From assembly GCA_946902875.1 (NCBI GenBank), contig OX336343.1, positions 24,475,596 through 24,539,595 on the forward strand: DNA of 64,000 bases. Reading direction: 5' to 3'. Origin of the DNA: Nematopogon swammerdamellus (Eukaryota; Arthropoda; Insecta; Lepidoptera; Adelidae). Below, in pieces: positions 47,585 to 58,044 of the stretch (the first letter of the stretch is position 1; every line of letters starts with the position of its first letter). Below the pieces are notes generated by a model. The model was not told where the DNA came from. It saw only the letters and a program-made list of their open reading frames with translations, and ran no database searches. The position numbers were made by a program, and so were the translations under genes.

Positions 47585-50500
47585 CCTCTCCCTTTCAGAA
47601 TCCTAGTGCGGTTGATTTGTCTTTATGTTCCCCGGTGCTGGCATCACTTCTCTCCTGGAGGACTCTCGTCAGCACACATGGGAGTGATCACTTTCCAATT
47701 ATCTTGTCCCTTCCCTTGTCTGGATTCACTAGCCCTGATCAACCTCTTCCTTTACTAAAGTACCGATTAGACAGAGCTGATTGGTCCAGCTTTAGCTCAG
47801 CAGTTGAAGATAGTATCATATGTCTACCTATTCCTACAGCACATAACGTATTCTCTTGTTATTCACAGTTTGTTGTTACTGTCACTCGGGTTGCTGATGA
47901 AATTTTCCCTATTAAACAGTTCAAACCTCTCCGCTCGTCTCCCCCCTGGTGGGATTCCGACTGTACTGAATCGATTCGCTCCCGAAATGAAGGCGAGAGA
48001 AAATATGCACAGGACATGTCTTGGCATAATTACTTGGAACTTCAGAAAACTCAAGCAAAAACCAAACGTACTCTTCTGGAAAAAAAAACGTTTGGGCTGG
48101 AAACGTTTCTGTTCATCCATCTCTCCATCTACTCCATCCAGTCTTGTCTGGCGGAATGTAAAGAGATACCGTTCCGCTTTTATTGAAAACTCAAATTATA
48201 AAGCTCCTTCTGATTTATGGAAAGTTTCCTACATATTAGCTCCTTCATCAGCTCCTCGGTTTGAAGAATTACCTTTATTATATGCTTCTCCTCCTTCCAG
48301 TTCTCCCATAGATGCCCCTTTTTTACTCAGAGAACTTAAGATAGTTACTGATCATGTCAGGGACTCTTCGCCTGGTTTAGATGGTATCTCATATTCTTTC
48401 CTTACGCATGCTAGTGATACCACACTTAACTATTACCTCCAAATCATTAACATTATTGTTGAGACAGGTTTAATTCCAGTTGATTGGAGGAGACAATTAA
48501 TTATTCCCATTCTCAAGCTGCAGAAAGACCCCAATGACGGATCATCTTATCGTCCTATTGCCCTTTCAGCCACTCTCTTAAAGATTACAGAACATTTGGT
48601 GAAGAACAGGCTGGAGTGGCTGTTGGAAAATAGAGGCCTTTTGGCCAAAAGCCAATTTGGTTTTAGAAAAGGCAAGAGCACCATGGACAGCCTTTCCATA
48701 TTCAGTACGGATATCCGTCTTTCATTTAGCCGTAATGAATCAATTGTCGCTGCCTTTTTGGACATTTCAGCCGCTTATGACAATGTCTTACTTCCGATTC
48801 TCAGATAGAAATTGATTCATCTCAGAGTTCCAGTTAAATTTGTTTCTTTTATCTTAAATATACTTACTGAGAGAACCATAGTTCTTCGGTCTGAAGGGGT
48901 TGTGACTGATGCCCGAGTTGTTTGGAAGGGTCTACCCCAAGGTTCAGTCCTGAGTCCCCTTTTATACAACTTGTATACCCACGACCTTGACATAAATCCC
49001 TTTGGTCGAGTTCTGCAGTATGCCGATGATTTACTTATTTATGCTTCTCATAAATTTATTCCGGAGGCTGCTGGCTCAGTCAATCGTTCCATCTTTTCTT
49101 TGTCATCGTGGCTTGATACTCATGGACTAGACTTATCTGCGTCCAAGAGTTCCATAGTAGTATTTTCTAGGAAAAGACTCATTCCTCGAATAGATGTATT
49201 TTATAAAAATGTCCGCATTCCCACTTCTAATCAGACCAAATTCTTAGGCGTTATTTTAGACTCTAAATCTGTCTGGTTCTCCTCACGTTGAACATATAGT
49301 TACAAAATGTGAAAAAAACATTAACATATTACGAACTCTTGCTGGAGTGTGGTGGGGAGCTCATCCATTTTCATTAAAATTAATTTACAATGCGATCATA
49401 CGGAGTCATCTTGATTATGGAACTTTCATATTGGAACCTTCAAACAAATCTGCTATGCAGAAGCTTGATCGTATCCAATCCAAGTGCCTCCGCATCATAA
49501 CGGGAGCTATGAAATCCAGTCCAATCAACGCCCTTCAGGTTGAGTGTGTAGACCCTCCTTTGTTTTTACGTCGTCAGTTTCTGGCTGACAGATTTTTTAT
49601 TTAAGGCCATACAAATTTCGAATCATCCACTTATCCCCAAATTACGTCTTCTTTCAAAATTTTCATTTGAAAAACCCTACTGGATTAACAAGCCAGCTAC
49701 TAGGCTAGTCCGTAGTTTTCGTAAATTTAATTATCTTCGAGCTCCAGTACAACGATCTCTTCATCTTCCCCTATTCATGACTCCATACGAGGCAGTCATA
49801 TACAAACCAGATGTAATTAGAAATTTTGGTATAGACAAAGATTCTAAAAAAGCTGATAAATTATTTAATTTGCTCATCTCCAAAAATTGGCAAGGTTGGG
49901 CCGGACGCGTCCGTGTGAATTGTGTTTGTGTGCGATAGAAAACTTGCCACAGCGGTTCCGACTGTGAGCGGGCGTCATCAACTCATCACATATCTCGCTA
50001 ATACTTCTCTGATCTGTGGTTGGGAATTGGGATCTTATCTTTACAGATGCTTCAAAATTATCAGAGAAAGGTAGTGTAGGGGCTGCTGTATATCATAAAT
50101 CCAGAAATACTTATCAAATAATTAAATGTCCACCGGAGACTACAGTCTATACGGGAGAGTGCCAGTAAAATTTGTGCATCTGTTTCAAAAATTAGAAAAA
50201 GTTATCATATTTACAGATTCACTTAGTGCTCTACAGGCCCTAGTGCAAAACCCTTTTTACTCCAAATTACATAGGTAATCCCATAATTTTCAATATAAAG
50301 AATTTAATTTTCAATTGTCTTAATAAAAAACAAATCACCCTGGCTTGGATTCCGTCTCACTGTGGCATCGCAGGCAATGAGCGTGCTGATGCCCTTGCTA
50401 AGGAGGCTGTGGTGCGAGGGGATAAATTTCCCTATGTCAATTATTCACACGATCTGGTTTCTCTCTCTCAAACATATTTATCTCAATCTTGGACTAATGT

Positions 50501-50600
50501 CTGGAAATCATCCAGTAAACACAAAGGCTCTCATTATGCACAGTTTCAGACAAATATTCCAGCCCGACCATGGTTCTATAAGCTAAACGTCTAATAATAA
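47585..50600 (+). pseudogene. 5'-truncated non-LTR retrotransposon with RT and RNase H
   Basis: In order: the endonuclease C-terminus with STHGSDHFPI (47690), the linker, RT fingers (DGSSYRPIALSATLLKITEH), the palm (LDISAAYDNV, GLPQGSVLSPLLYNLY, catalytic LQYADDLLIY near 49014), then the post-RT region. An RNase H domain follows near 50040-50440 (FTDASKLSEKGSVGAA, IFTDSLSALQAL, ITLAWIPSHCGIAGNERADALA), with the acidic residues and the H-C-x-I-x-GNE-x-AD motif visible. Breaks: a TAG at 48806, frame changes near 48180, 49290 and 49600, and a gap in the RNase H part. EN, RT and RNase H together suggest the I/R1-like branch. Confidence 0.85.
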
Positions 50601-51536
50601 TTCTCCGCCACTGTACTCTTCTTTATCAATTCTTAAGGTTCCCCTCCCCACTAACATTAATTGCTTACTGTTGATTAATAATGTTGAAATTTTGAAATTA
50701 TTAACTAAATTTATTGTTGATAACAAAATAAAATTGTAAGTGGGAATGATGATGAAGATTGTATATAAATTTTTTCATATTTGTTATAGTACTATTGTGT
50801 TTAGTTATAAGTTCTTTTACTATTTTCATGCACGCAAGCTACTCATTGTTAGCTTGGTTCGTAAGTATGCACGCGCGTTAAGTATGTTTTTTTTTATATC
50901 TTGTTGATGCAACTACTATTGACTTAAAGACGTGACTATGGCTTAAGGCGGTGACAAACGCCAAATACGCAAAACATGCAAAAAGTGCGACAAAGAAGGT
51001 CCAAAACTGACCAATTGACACACATTCAGAAAATTTAAAAAATACCAACCTATATTTTGGTTCCTTACCAACAAAGTGCATTGCTGGTTTTTTTAATAAT
51101 GAGTAAAATTAAGTAATAAACATAAAATTAAAAATATATAAAAAAAGCATGAATTTTTGAAAATCTGAGTATGTGTGTATTATTACAATTTTACAATACC
51201 ACCGATTCAAAGGTCACAAAGCTCTGAGAAAACTCTATTCAATTTGTTTTATTATTTTATCCACGAAAGGAGATAAAAATAAAAAACAAAAAACGCCTAC
51301 ATGAAATTATTGACGTAATTCTTCAGTCGGAAGGGTAAAATTTTTGCCTTCGTCAATTTAGCAGGCACTTCAATACTAGATACAATTTTAGTTCCGGGCT
51401 CGCTTGCTCGCTCCTGCCCTGCTGCGCCCGCGTGTCGGTCGTCATTTCTGTCTTCTGTGTTTGGATCGAATGGAAAAAAGATAGGTAGGTTAGGTATATT
51501 TGTACCGTGTGGGATGGTAATTTAAAATAATAGCCC
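50601..51536. other. Unassigned AT-rich stretch
   Basis: No gene recognised. A GGCGGTGACAAACGCCAAATACG phrase near 50948 partly recurs inverted near 52735-52750 (CGTTGGCGTTTGTCACGGCC), suggesting ends of an unidentified repeat of about 1.8 kb. Confidence 0.4.
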
Positions 51537-51599
51537 CACTGCATCTCTCCCCGTGCATGTCGTAAAAGGCGACTGAGGGATTTTTTTATGTAAACTGAC

Positions 51600-51870
51600 A
51601 CAGTTTGCTATATCACCTATAACATCCGTGATGTCAGCCCATAACACCGGGTGAACTTAGGTGCCATGTCAGTGCTTCCCTTTGGTCGTGCCGGCTACAC
51701 TAAACTGGACGGAAAATACAAACTATTTCGGGATATGACTCCCTTCTTTTTTTCCGTCCAGTTCAGTGAAGCCGGTACGACCGAAGAAAAGCACTGATAT
51801 AGCACCTACTTCACCAGTTGTTACGAGCTGACATCTCGGATGTTGTATTGTAGGTGATGTTGCCACCGTG
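51600..51870. repeat. Head-to-head SINE bodies forming a ~115-bp-arm inverted repeat
   Basis: CACCTATAACATCCGTGATGT through GGTGCCATGTCAGTGC to CTGGACGGAAAA is the 3' body of the tRNA/5S-headed SINE. It is followed after about 40 bp by its inverse, ending GATGTTGTATTGTAGGTGATG. Neither half has the tRNA/5S head. Confidence 0.75.
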
Positions 51871-52084
51871 TCATTTTCCGTACCAGTATACAGTACGACC
51901 GTATCAGTAATATCTCTCTTCTGTGGTATCTATCAGTATACGCTCCGGTACGTAACTTGACGGGGCGTTATACGCATGGCTTTCGTTGGTATAACCACAG
52001 AATAACTAATAGGTACTGTGGTATAACGCTGTCTGCGCTTGAGATGCAAGGACTATAGAACCGTGCCTAAATAAAAGTAGCCTA

Positions 52085-52325
52085 GCAACAGCGGCGCGCT
52101 GCGGAGCGGGGGCGGCGGCGGCGGCGGCACTGTGGTGGCGCGGAGCGGAGACGACGCGGCGGCGCGGCGCCTCCCGCGCCTCCCGCGCCTCCACCGCGCC
52201 GCCGCCGCCGCCTCCGCCGCCGCCGCCGCCGTGCCGCCTCCGCACCGCACGCTGCTACTGAGTTACCGCACCGCACCGCACCCCACCGCACCGTGCCATG
52301 CTGCCGCCGCGCGCGCCGGCCGGTA
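52085..52325. other. CpG-rich block with GGC/CCG repeats
   Basis: Extremely GC- and CpG-rich (GGCGGCGGCGGCGGC, then CCGCCGCCGCCGCCTCCGCC) in an AT-rich region, followed by CCGCACCGCACCGCACC. A short plus-strand frame ATGCTGCCGCCGCGCGCGCC stops at a possible donor (GCCG/GTACCT). This looks like a promoter or 5' exon region of a host gene rather than a transposon, but no protein family can be named. Confidence 0.4.
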
Positions 52326-52599
52326 CCTATGTTGCTATGATATTTGCCATACATACCTAAATGCCTATCTACCTATTACCTACCTACCTATTTTTATTTT
52401 AGTTTTCATCGATAGTCTATTTAGAGGTTTATAAAAAGTGGTAAGTACATGAACTAAAATAATTTGGAAGAAATTACAATAAAATGTTATTTAGGTAAAA
52501 TCATAAAAAATAAAAAATTAGAATCACGCATCAGTTACATAAGCCACAATCATTTTAATAATTAAAATAATAAAAAAGCAAAAAAAAAAAAAACATACG

Positions 52600-52685
52600 A
52601 AAGTGGGATTCGAACCCCGAACCATCAACTCTTTAGGCTGATAGCGACAAACTACGCTAAATGTGACTTGAACGTGCGAAGCGAA
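52600..52685 (-). mobile_element. tRNA-like pol III remnant (SINE head or tRNA pseudogene)
   Basis: The minus strand contains a perfect B box GGTTCGAATCC in GGGGTTCGAATCCCAC. A degraded A-box-like TAGCGTAGTTTGTCGC lies about 40 bases upstream, and a T-run terminator follows directly. The cloverleaf is incomplete, so it is not a working tRNA gene. Confidence 0.5.
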
Positions 52686-52803
52686 ATTAGCAGTCGCATG
52701 GTACATTATGTAGAATTCCCGAATGCTCAAGGTCGTTGGCGTTTGTCACGGCCTTAAATACGCTAAACTAAAAGCGTGATCGCAAAAAAAAAAAAAAAAA
52801 AAT

Positions 52804-52963
52804 AGATGGCGGACGGCGGAAGTTTGTCGCGTCGTCATTGTAATTAAAAAAATATATTTTTGTGGTTCTCGCGGTGCGAGAACATATACAACAGACGTTA
52901 AAAGCTACAACAGAATTGGCTGTATACTCTAATGAGTTTTGCCTGTTTCGGGAGGAAACGAAT
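52804..52963. repeat. 160-bp direct repeat, copy 1
   Basis: GGCGGAAGTTTGTCGCGTCGT through GTGGTTCTCGCGGTGCG to GAGTTTTGCCTGTTTCGGGAGG recurs at 53459-53620 with about ten differences. Confidence 0.85.
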
Positions 52964-52983
52964 ATTTTTTTTTTTTTTTTTAT

Positions 52984-53215
52984 GTAATCCGGTCTGGTTG
53001 GCTGTGTCGGAGGGGCCAAAGCGCATGCTCCGACCAGCCAATATCACCTCCGAGAAGGTAGGTGCCATACCGGAGACTTCCCTGGATTGTTGGCTATACT
53101 GGACTAGAGGAGAACACAGCCGAGGCTGCTATGCGGCCATCTTACATCCAGTACGGTAGTACCAAATTGAGCCTACCACCTAGTAAGGGGCAAGGGAAGG
53201 GACCTACAGTATAAA
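52984..53215 (-). mobile_element. SINE-body relative between the 160-bp repeats
   Basis: The minus strand reads ACTGTAGGTCCCTTCCCTTGC, GGTACTACCGTACTGG, GCTGTGTTCTCCTCTAGTCC and GGTGATATTGGCTGGTCGG. The block order (AGGTCCCTTCCC, GTGGTAGG, GTAC-ACCG, GGCACCTA) parallels the SINE at 13721-14078. The tRNA/5S head is absent. Confidence 0.6.
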
Positions 53216-53458
53216 TAAAAAAAAAATTATCTAAAAAAAAAAGCAAAGAATAAACTTATGTTCACGGGGAGCCAAGTCCAGTCGGGCTGTCGTGGCCTAT
53301 GTTTTGAATTATATTCTTTGGTTTTGAAGGTCAGTGGCCACATTTCGAGAGGAACAGTTCTACAGAAAATTCATGCAAAATGAAAGAGACAACACTGCAC
53401 TTCCCCGCTATTACTGAATTGCCATAGTAGTATTATATTCTTTGCTTATGTTTGACTT

Positions 53459-53620
53459 TGATGGCCGTCGGCGGAAGTTTGTCGCGTCGTCGTTGTAATT
53501 AAAAATATATATTTTTGTGGTTCTCGCGGTGCGGGAACTTATACAACAGACGTTAAAAGCTACCACAGAATTGGCTGTATACTCTAATGAGTTTTGCCTG
53601 TTTCGGGAGGAGACGAATTA
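53459..53620. repeat. 160-bp direct repeat, copy 2
   Basis: Second copy of 52804-52963. The interval between the two holds the SINE-body relative and about 240 bp of unassigned sequence. Confidence 0.85.
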
Positions 53621-53928
53621 AACAAAAAAAAAAAAAAAAATTGTTTGACAGTTTGACAGATTTATGTCTATGTCATAAATTCATGCAGTGCAGTGCAGAC
53701 GTGTGCAAAGATTAAAAGTGTGTGATAGATATACCACCACAGATTACTGATATACGATACGTCTCTCAGTGCTGCGTGCTTTCCTTCCTTTCATTTTATT
53801 CCATTCTTTCTAACAAAACGAAATTAGGTAAGAAACCTCAGAGAAGAGTACCTACATACGAAAACCAATAGCGGCGATCTGACTGGTGTCGCGCCGGGCT
53901 GCGCACCGCCACCGGCAGCAGCAGCAGC

Positions 53929-54043
53929 ATGGTGGACGCGGGCGAGCGCGCCGGAGACGGCGGCACCGTCGCCTCGGCGGGGGACCGCAGCGGCGCAGAC
54001 CGGGCCGAGGAGACCAAGCCACCGCTCCTGCTGTCCCTCGAGA
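53929..54043 (+). CDS. Candidate first coding exon of an unidentified host gene
   Basis: AGCAGCAGCATGGTGG gives a good initiation context. The GC-rich frame encodes MVDAGERAGDGGTVASAGDR then EETKPPLLLSLE, and could end at CTCGAGA/GTATCC. It is Ala/Gly/Asp-rich and likely disordered. Codon and GC content differ strongly from nearby AT-rich repeats, as in the RpL29 and threonine aldolase exons. No matching downstream exon was found before the transposons at 54231. The product is unknown, and it could be a chance ORF in a CpG-rich region. Confidence 0.35.
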
Positions 54044-54230
54044 GTATCCTTTACTGTACAGGGCTTAGCCCTACCCACACGAGCATGAGGAACACCTCAC
54101 TCACTCTTCATCATTCATTTGACATCGAATCACTTTTATGCCGAATACGGTGATAGTGTAGTGTAAGGCCTGTTCAAGGCTGCTCTGCAACAAACTGTAC
54201 CGAATCGGCACTCAGTATTACTATGTCTTA

Positions 54231-54530
54231 GTGTCATGGACTAAGGGTAGTTCTTTGATGTGGGACGCCACTTGTGTTCTCACATTGGCTCCAAGTCACG
54301 TTAGGACATCTTCAAGAGCGGCTGGCGCGGCCGAGGCTGGGGCGGAGAGCCTCAAACGCAACAAATATAGAAATATAATTCAAGATTTCGAAATTGTTGC
54401 GTTTGCGGTTGAAACCCTTGGTCCGTGGAGCAGTGAAGCCAAAAGAGGCTTGGGCCTCTGCTGGTTGATGCAACTGGTGTCCCGCCATCAAGGGCTTATG
54501 TACTTCATTCAAAGGGTAAGCCTTGCCATT
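54231..54530 (+). pseudogene. Nuclease-like ORF, second copy, 5' part
   Basis: Same protein as 32321-32689: SWTKGSSLMWDATCVLTLAPSHV, LKRNKYRN, FEIVAFAVETLGPW. It is intact as far as SLAI, where a 2.4-kb insertion starts; the rest of the ORF resumes at 56982. Confidence 0.65.
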
Positions 54531-55309
54531 GTCACGGACCAAAGAGAAAGGGTCTCGGACAAGAGTGTGAATGTGACTGAGTTCCAATTAAAACAGACTA
54601 TTAGATTAGGTGAACCCAGTACATCCAACACTTCGAAATTTGCAAGAAGAAGATCATGAGATCAGGGGTTAGGCTTGCCTGGCAGATTCTGTTGATTAAA
54701 ACACACTTATGATTCTGATATAGTTTTAATTAAATTAATTTTCCACTTTACATACATTTCGGTATTCCTGAATCCTAATTAAAAAATGTACATATCTCAA
54801 TCCATTCCATTCGGAGACGGGAGGAAGGATCTTGGGATCTGAAGAGGTAACAAGGCAGTCTGGTGTCAGGAGGTGACATGAACCGGTATCAGGTGGTGTC
54901 AGGAGGTGACATGAAGCCGGTGTATAGGACCACAGAAGCCAGGAGTGGGGCAGGAGCCTCAGTAGGTGCCAGGAAACCTCAGAAGCGGGTGACAGGAGCT
55001 CCGACAGGAAACCCACAGGAACGGGTGACAGGAGCCCGACAGGAACCGCTGTTGAAAGACGAGTAACAATAGCACGAGAAAACGAAACGTTTCTCGTACT
55101 ATCCTCATCTTTTCTAGTGGGAAAGATGAAAATAGCACGTTACTTCCAGGGCAGATTAGACAGTAAAGATTCGACGAAACCAGGCCTTCGTCACTCGCTC
55201 AAGGTCGCGAGTTAAATGCCTACCGCTTGGCGTAGCGGCTAATCTACAATTAACAGTGGGCTGCCGCTATCCAGCCAGACAGGGCGCGTGGCGCTTTCGA
55301 ATTTAGAAA

Positions 55310-55406
55310 ATGTCGAAATCACGTAAATATTGTGCAGTGGACGGGTGCAAAAGTCAACAGACAAATGAAAACTTGTCTTTTTTTTCATTGCCGAGAGACG
55401 AAGAAA
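55310..55406 (+). CDS. THAP zinc-finger first exon (orphan)
   Basis: An ATG frame of 33 codons: SKSRKYCAVDGC then LSFFSLPRDEER, ending at a good donor (GAAAG/GTAAAT). M-x4-6-C-A-V-x-GC ... F-F-x-LP-x-D-x-x-R is the N-terminal half of the THAP C2CH DNA-binding domain (first two cysteines and the F-x-x-P core). The following exon with W, C and H ligands was not found before 57 kb. THAP domains occur in host regulators and in P-element-type transposases; the position within an insertion favours a transposon origin. Confidence 0.6.
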
Positions 55407-56224
55407 GGTAAATGTTTTGTTTAGTAGCATTTTGATTTATTTCTAGTGATTTATTTATTCATATAGTAGGAGGTCATTGATTTAAAATGATATTATTATA
55501 TTGCCAATAACATTAGTTAGATAACGCCGAACAGCGTGGTGTGTATGGCCTAATTCGTATAAGGATAATAGGTACATTGTAGATGATCATTGATCATTAA
55601 ATTTATTGATCAAACAAAACTATCACTGGAAGGTTGCACGCAATGCACGCTTCGATGTGAGAAACTAATTGTGACGCTAACGCATGCATGAATTTGTTCG
55701 CATGAATTTGCCGTAGCTAAATATCATATCCTTGGTAGCAAGAACGATAAAAGTTGGTAGGTATCATCTTCATTTTATTCCTCACAATAAGACAGCACAA
55801 AGACACAGCCCTTAACGCGCTGAACGACGCGCTTTCGAGATAGAGTTACACGACAGAAAGAGAAGCGAAATGTAGGCGGTTATCGTGGTTAGGCATGCAG
55901 CTCTGTGCGAGTCAATTTGTACTTTATCGCGTCGTCGCAGAGTAGCTATTTCTTTGTGAGTGTTTGTACAGAGCAGCTTCTGTACGGAGTACTCTTTTCT
56001 ATTCTGTGACGAAACCCTGAATGAAACGACACTTATGAATAACAAAATCACTGACCTGCGATGCAGCAGAAAACTATCAACAGGAACTAGCCTGTGATGG
56101 TACAGCGAAACTCATCTTAAAAATGGCATTCCGCCATGAAGAACTTCACAGAATTAAATATGTAGGCGAGTTGCCTTTCAATAAATAATTTACTAAGACA
56201 ACTGCGTAATTGCACTGATATTTT

Positions 56225-56225
56225 T

Positions 56226-56256
<31 letters not shown>

Positions 56257-56735
56257 TTTTAGACAGGCAGCCTAGGCTGATACGTCTAAATCCAGTTAAA
56301 ATTTGTTGTTTTTCGTCATTATCTTAGATTTTTTTTGTAAATTTTTTTTTTTTTTCGTTCTTGAGCACTCTTTTTGAGATTATGTTTTATTTGTTAGATA
56401 TTTATCTAGTCTATTTTTGAATTGGTTGGTAGTAAGTGCGCTTATTACTTCCTCTGGAAGTTGGTTCCAGTCGTCCACCACTCTGTTTGTTATAAAATGT
56501 TTGCGAGTATTGCTGTTAAAGATTGTTCGACTTAGTTTCATGCTGTGGCCTCGAAGATGAACGTTTTGGTTCAATGTGAACATTTGGATCAGCTCAGGGC
56601 AATCGTATTTACACGTCAGAATTTTGTACACCTCTATTAGATCCCCTCTCTGACGTCGAGCTTCCAGGGAGGGCAGCTTTAGCGTTTTTTGGATGGATTT
56701 GCCAACTAGACTTTCTCCAATGAGGGTTCAAAACA
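56225..56735 (-). pseudogene. 3' end of a CR1-like non-LTR retrotransposon
   Basis: The minus frame (56380-56670) reads RRQRGDLIEVYKILT then LRGHSMKLSRTIFNSNTRKHF and NRVVDDWNQLPEEVISALTT, the conserved C-terminus of CR1-like ORF2 proteins. It ends in NKT and a stop. Beyond it is a short 3' UTR and a (TTTA)n run at 56225-56260, which on the minus strand is an (AAAT)n 3' tail. Confidence 0.8.
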
Positions 56736-56981
56736 AAGTGTGAGCACCCCGTTTTTTTTCACTATACAAGAAAGCACAAATATAGATTGCCTATTATTTT
56801 CCGATCCAAATTCAATAACTGACAAACACACAGATAACACAAACTTTCACAATATTCAATATTAAAAATAAAGCTGAACTACCAGCCAAGAGGCAGAACA
56901 AGTATCAACGTAGCCCACAGATTAGTCTTCAACTGAAATGCAAAATAATAAAACAAGTTTGTCAGACAACGTGACACCATT

Positions 56982-57053
56982 CAGCGGGGGAATGCCGCAA
57001 GTGCTCTAGGAACATTTAAAAATGCCCGTTTTGATAGTTATTTTAATGTTTGT
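56982..57053 (+). pseudogene. Nuclease-like ORF, second copy, 3' part
   Basis: Encodes RGNAASALGTFKNARFDSYF to a stop, the exact continuation of the ORF split at 54530. The following sequence matches the non-coding side of the 31883-33398 element. Confidence 0.7.
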
Positions 57054-57129
57054 TAGGTAGGTTTTAATTCTTTAGTTATTAATATTACTTTTTTATTTTT
57101 ATGAAACAAATAGATTGAGTAAACGATAT

Positions 57130-57400
57130 TATATTCTATTTAAGAAAAGAAGTCTTTAATGGCGAGGCCCGAAGGTGGAAGAGGGTTTTTGGTTAACCTG
57201 AATGCAGCTCGGCCTTCGGCCTTACACTTAGTTACTTCCTTTCTTCCAGAAGGTTTATCGTCTTCCTAAACGCAGCTCGGCCTTCGGCCTCGCCTTACTT
57301 ACTTACTTTATTAGAGAAGGTTTATCGTTTACCTGAAAGCAGCTCGGCCTTCGGCCTCGCCCTTAGTTAGTTACTTTCTTTGAGAAGGTTTATCGATTAC
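57130..57400 (+). repeat. GGCCTTCGGCC subterminal repeats of the second nuclease-ORF element
   Basis: Four units with GCAGCTCGGCCTTCGGCCT and TTAGTTACTT(T/A)CTTTCTT spacing, the same family as at 31940-32230 and 32860-33360. The terminal AATACGAATTTC block is absent; sequence past 57400 is unrelated. Confidence 0.75.
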
Positions 57401-57705
57401 CTGATGACACAATGCGAATTTCCCGCCGTGTTTGCTAAGTTAACTAGTAAAATATTCTATTATAAACTACACTCGTCGAATCATCAAATACGCTTCATTA
57501 GGTTGCCGCGCAAATCGCGCGGAAGATCGGGCCGCTATAACAACGTGTCTTTGCCTACTTCGGCAGCCAATCACAGCAAACGGGGCCTCACATAGCCATC
57601 ATAGTTCTCACGGCGGCTAAGGCGACGACACACACAGGATTTCTTTTGCTTTGCTGAGATCGGAGTGTCAACCTAGTCGACCTTCGAGTCGTCTTTAGAG
57701 TTATC
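57401..57705. other. Unassigned sequence left of the Jockey-like element
   Basis: Contains AGCCAATCACAGCAAACGG (a CCAAT box in context) and GTCAACCTAGTCGACCTTCGAG, a phrase nearly repeated at 62638 (GTCAACTTAGTCGATCTACGAG) on the other side of the Jockey-like insertion. No gene seen. Confidence 0.4.
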
Positions 57706-58044
57706 AACCTAATTGAGTATTGCCGTTACTCGCGTCCGTAGGATTTACCATCTAACACCCTACACGTGTACCCCGGGTGGTGCTAAAAGAGTAACAACGC
57801 CGAGCATCGGGCGGCGGTTAATTAACCCGACAACCGCCAGCACCCGCTGGTGGCAGCCGCAGGGAGCTGGAAGGAACTAAATAACCTTCACATCCCGAAC
57901 GGCGAAGGAAAACTCCGTTTAACACGAACCCGGGAGCCAGCACTCGTCAGCCAGAGAGGGCAGCTGTTGGCTAGGAGAAGGTAACTCCGAATTAAAACCG
58001 TGCAGAGACATGGGGCCTCTCTGTAGCTACAACCCCAAAACATA

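Larger units (their letters stand above)
54530..56976. mobile_element. 2.4-kb insertion splitting the nuclease-like ORF
   Basis: Comparison with 32321-32689 shows the ORF is uninterrupted there. Here CCAT (54526-54529) and CCAT (56977-56980) flank an insert starting TGTCACGGAC and ending CAACGTGACA. The ends share TGTCACG inverted. The insert holds a GGTGACA-rich imperfect repeat (54850-55070), a THAP exon (55310-55406) and a minus-strand RT relic (56225-56735), so it is itself composite. The TG...CA ends and 4-bp duplication would fit an LTR element, but no internal LTR pair was seen. Confidence 0.55.

Noticed and set aside
52600..52685. Functional tRNA gene on the minus strand
   Set aside because: B box and terminator are good, but the A box is degraded and a full cloverleaf cannot be drawn; treated as a pol III relic.
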